Shown piece after piece: positions 63,645 through 64,000 of a stretch of 64,000 bases of DNA; within the stretch, counting starts at the first letter, position 1; every line of letters begins with the position of its first letter. The position numbers and the translations under genes are program-made. The notes under the pieces were generated by a model. It made no database searches. It worked only from the letters and a program-made list of their open reading frames with translations, and was not told where the DNA came from. The DNA lies in contig JAHWKY010000001.1 in NCBI GenBank assembly GCA_019347575.1, forward strand, positions 62,001-126,000, given 5' to 3'. The stretch is from Actinomycetota bacterium (GTDB taxonomy: Bacteria > Actinomycetota > Nitriliruptoria > Nitriliruptorales > Nitriliruptoraceae).

Positions 63645-64000
63645 GTGGCTAGCTACGACGCCCCGCCCGAGATGCAGATCGATCCCGAGAAGTCCTACCG
63701 CGCCACGATCTCGACCTCCGAAGGGGACATCGAGCTCGACCTGTTCGCGTCGGAGAGCCCCGCCACCGTCAACAACTTCACGTTCCTGGCGCGCGAGGGG
63801 TTCTACGACGGCGTCATCTTCCACCGCGTCATCGCAGGCTTCATGATCCAGGGCGGCGACCCGACGGGCACGGGCACGGGGGGGCCGGGCTACCGGTTCG
63901 CCGACGAGCTCGATGCCGCTCGGGACCGCGGCTACTCCCGGGGCACGGTGGCGATGGCCAACGCGGGCCCGAACACCAACGGGTCACAGTTCTTCATCAT
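63645..64000 (+). CDS. Cytoplasmic cyclophilin-type peptidyl-prolyl isomerase, 3' end cut by window edge
   Basis: The frame opens at GTG 63645 ([19 protein letters not shown]) and runs off the window after 118 codons. It has no signal or membrane helix. [19 protein letters not shown] and [17 protein letters not shown] show the cyclophilin active site. It is very similar in the catalytic part to the membrane-anchored copy 32 bases upstream, so the two are probably duplicates serving inside and outside of the membrane. Confidence 0.9.
   Translation, partial: MASYDAPPEMQIDPEKSYRATISTSEGDIELDLFASESPATVNNFTFLAREGFYDGVIFHRVIAGFMIQGGDPTGTGTGGPGYRFADELDAARDRGYSRGTVAMANAGPNTNGSQFFI

Overview
The window is high-GC, gene-dense actinobacterial DNA. 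The evidence is a WhiB protein with the WhiB1 cysteine spacing, a PdtaS-type kinase, a MurA with Asp in place of the catalytic Cys, TAnnnT -10 boxes with two apparently leaderless genes, many GTG and TTG starts, and ATGA/GTGA gene overlaps. A wall protein with CWB2 repeats and a WxL/DUF916 pair suggest a deep-branching lineage such as Nitriliruptoria, but this is inference and no database was searched.

Left part (1-19.8 kb): signalling and envelope genes. An HD-GYP protein is followed by a degenerate membrane paralogue. Then come a DUF5317 protein, an enoyl-CoA hydratase, a stand-alone sigma region 4 protein with pdtaS, whiB1 with a small membrane protein, a lipid kinase, a class A penicillin-binding protein, and the cbs-metB transsulfuration pair. 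A WxL-like surface protein sits beside a DUF916 membrane protein that carries a UvrC-like helix-hairpin-helix tail. Two sensor kinases, two receiver proteins and tRNA-Arg(CCG) close the section.

Middle (19.8-32.3 kb): argS-lysA-(GNAT, GNAT, GNAT remnant, CPBP protease)-hom-thrC-(SIMPL)-thrB-(transaldolase)-rho-rpmE. Right (41.9-64 kb): DUF1385-prfA-prmC-tsaC-phosphatase-glyA-wecA-atpZ-atpI-atpBEFHAGDC-murA-spoIID-like-CPBP protease-double hydroxyacyl-CoA dehydrogenase-YkvA-two cyclophilins. This backbone follows the M. tuberculosis order argS-lysA-thrA-thrC-thrB-rho-rpmE-prfA-hemK-sua5-rfe-atp-murA and shares blocks with Bacillus.

Between rpmE and DUF1385-prfA the conserved order is interrupted by a cell-surface block of about 9.5 kb (32.4-41.8 kb). 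It holds an LPXTG-tailed CocE-type hydrolase, a TreT-like glycosyltransferase on the opposite strand, a GH5 glycosidase that looks circularly permuted and is fused to three CWB2 repeats, a GH8 glucanase, a cellulose-synthase-like GT2 and a small Pro/Thr/Ser/Glu-tailed membrane protein. Together they look like a beta-glucan synthesis and remodelling cassette.

Four families of small dispersed palindromic elements run through the window. (1) A two-hairpin element with covarying stems and fixed loops lies just after three minus-strand genes. (2) A hairpin around the core CAAGCAGCGAAGCGGT occurs six times, including inside the atp operon. (3) A 65-bp duplication between tsaC and the phosphatase gene carries chained GTGA stop/start junctions. 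(4) A twin hairpin lies between the SIMPL gene and thrB. These elements and the permuted GH5 are the most unusual signals here.
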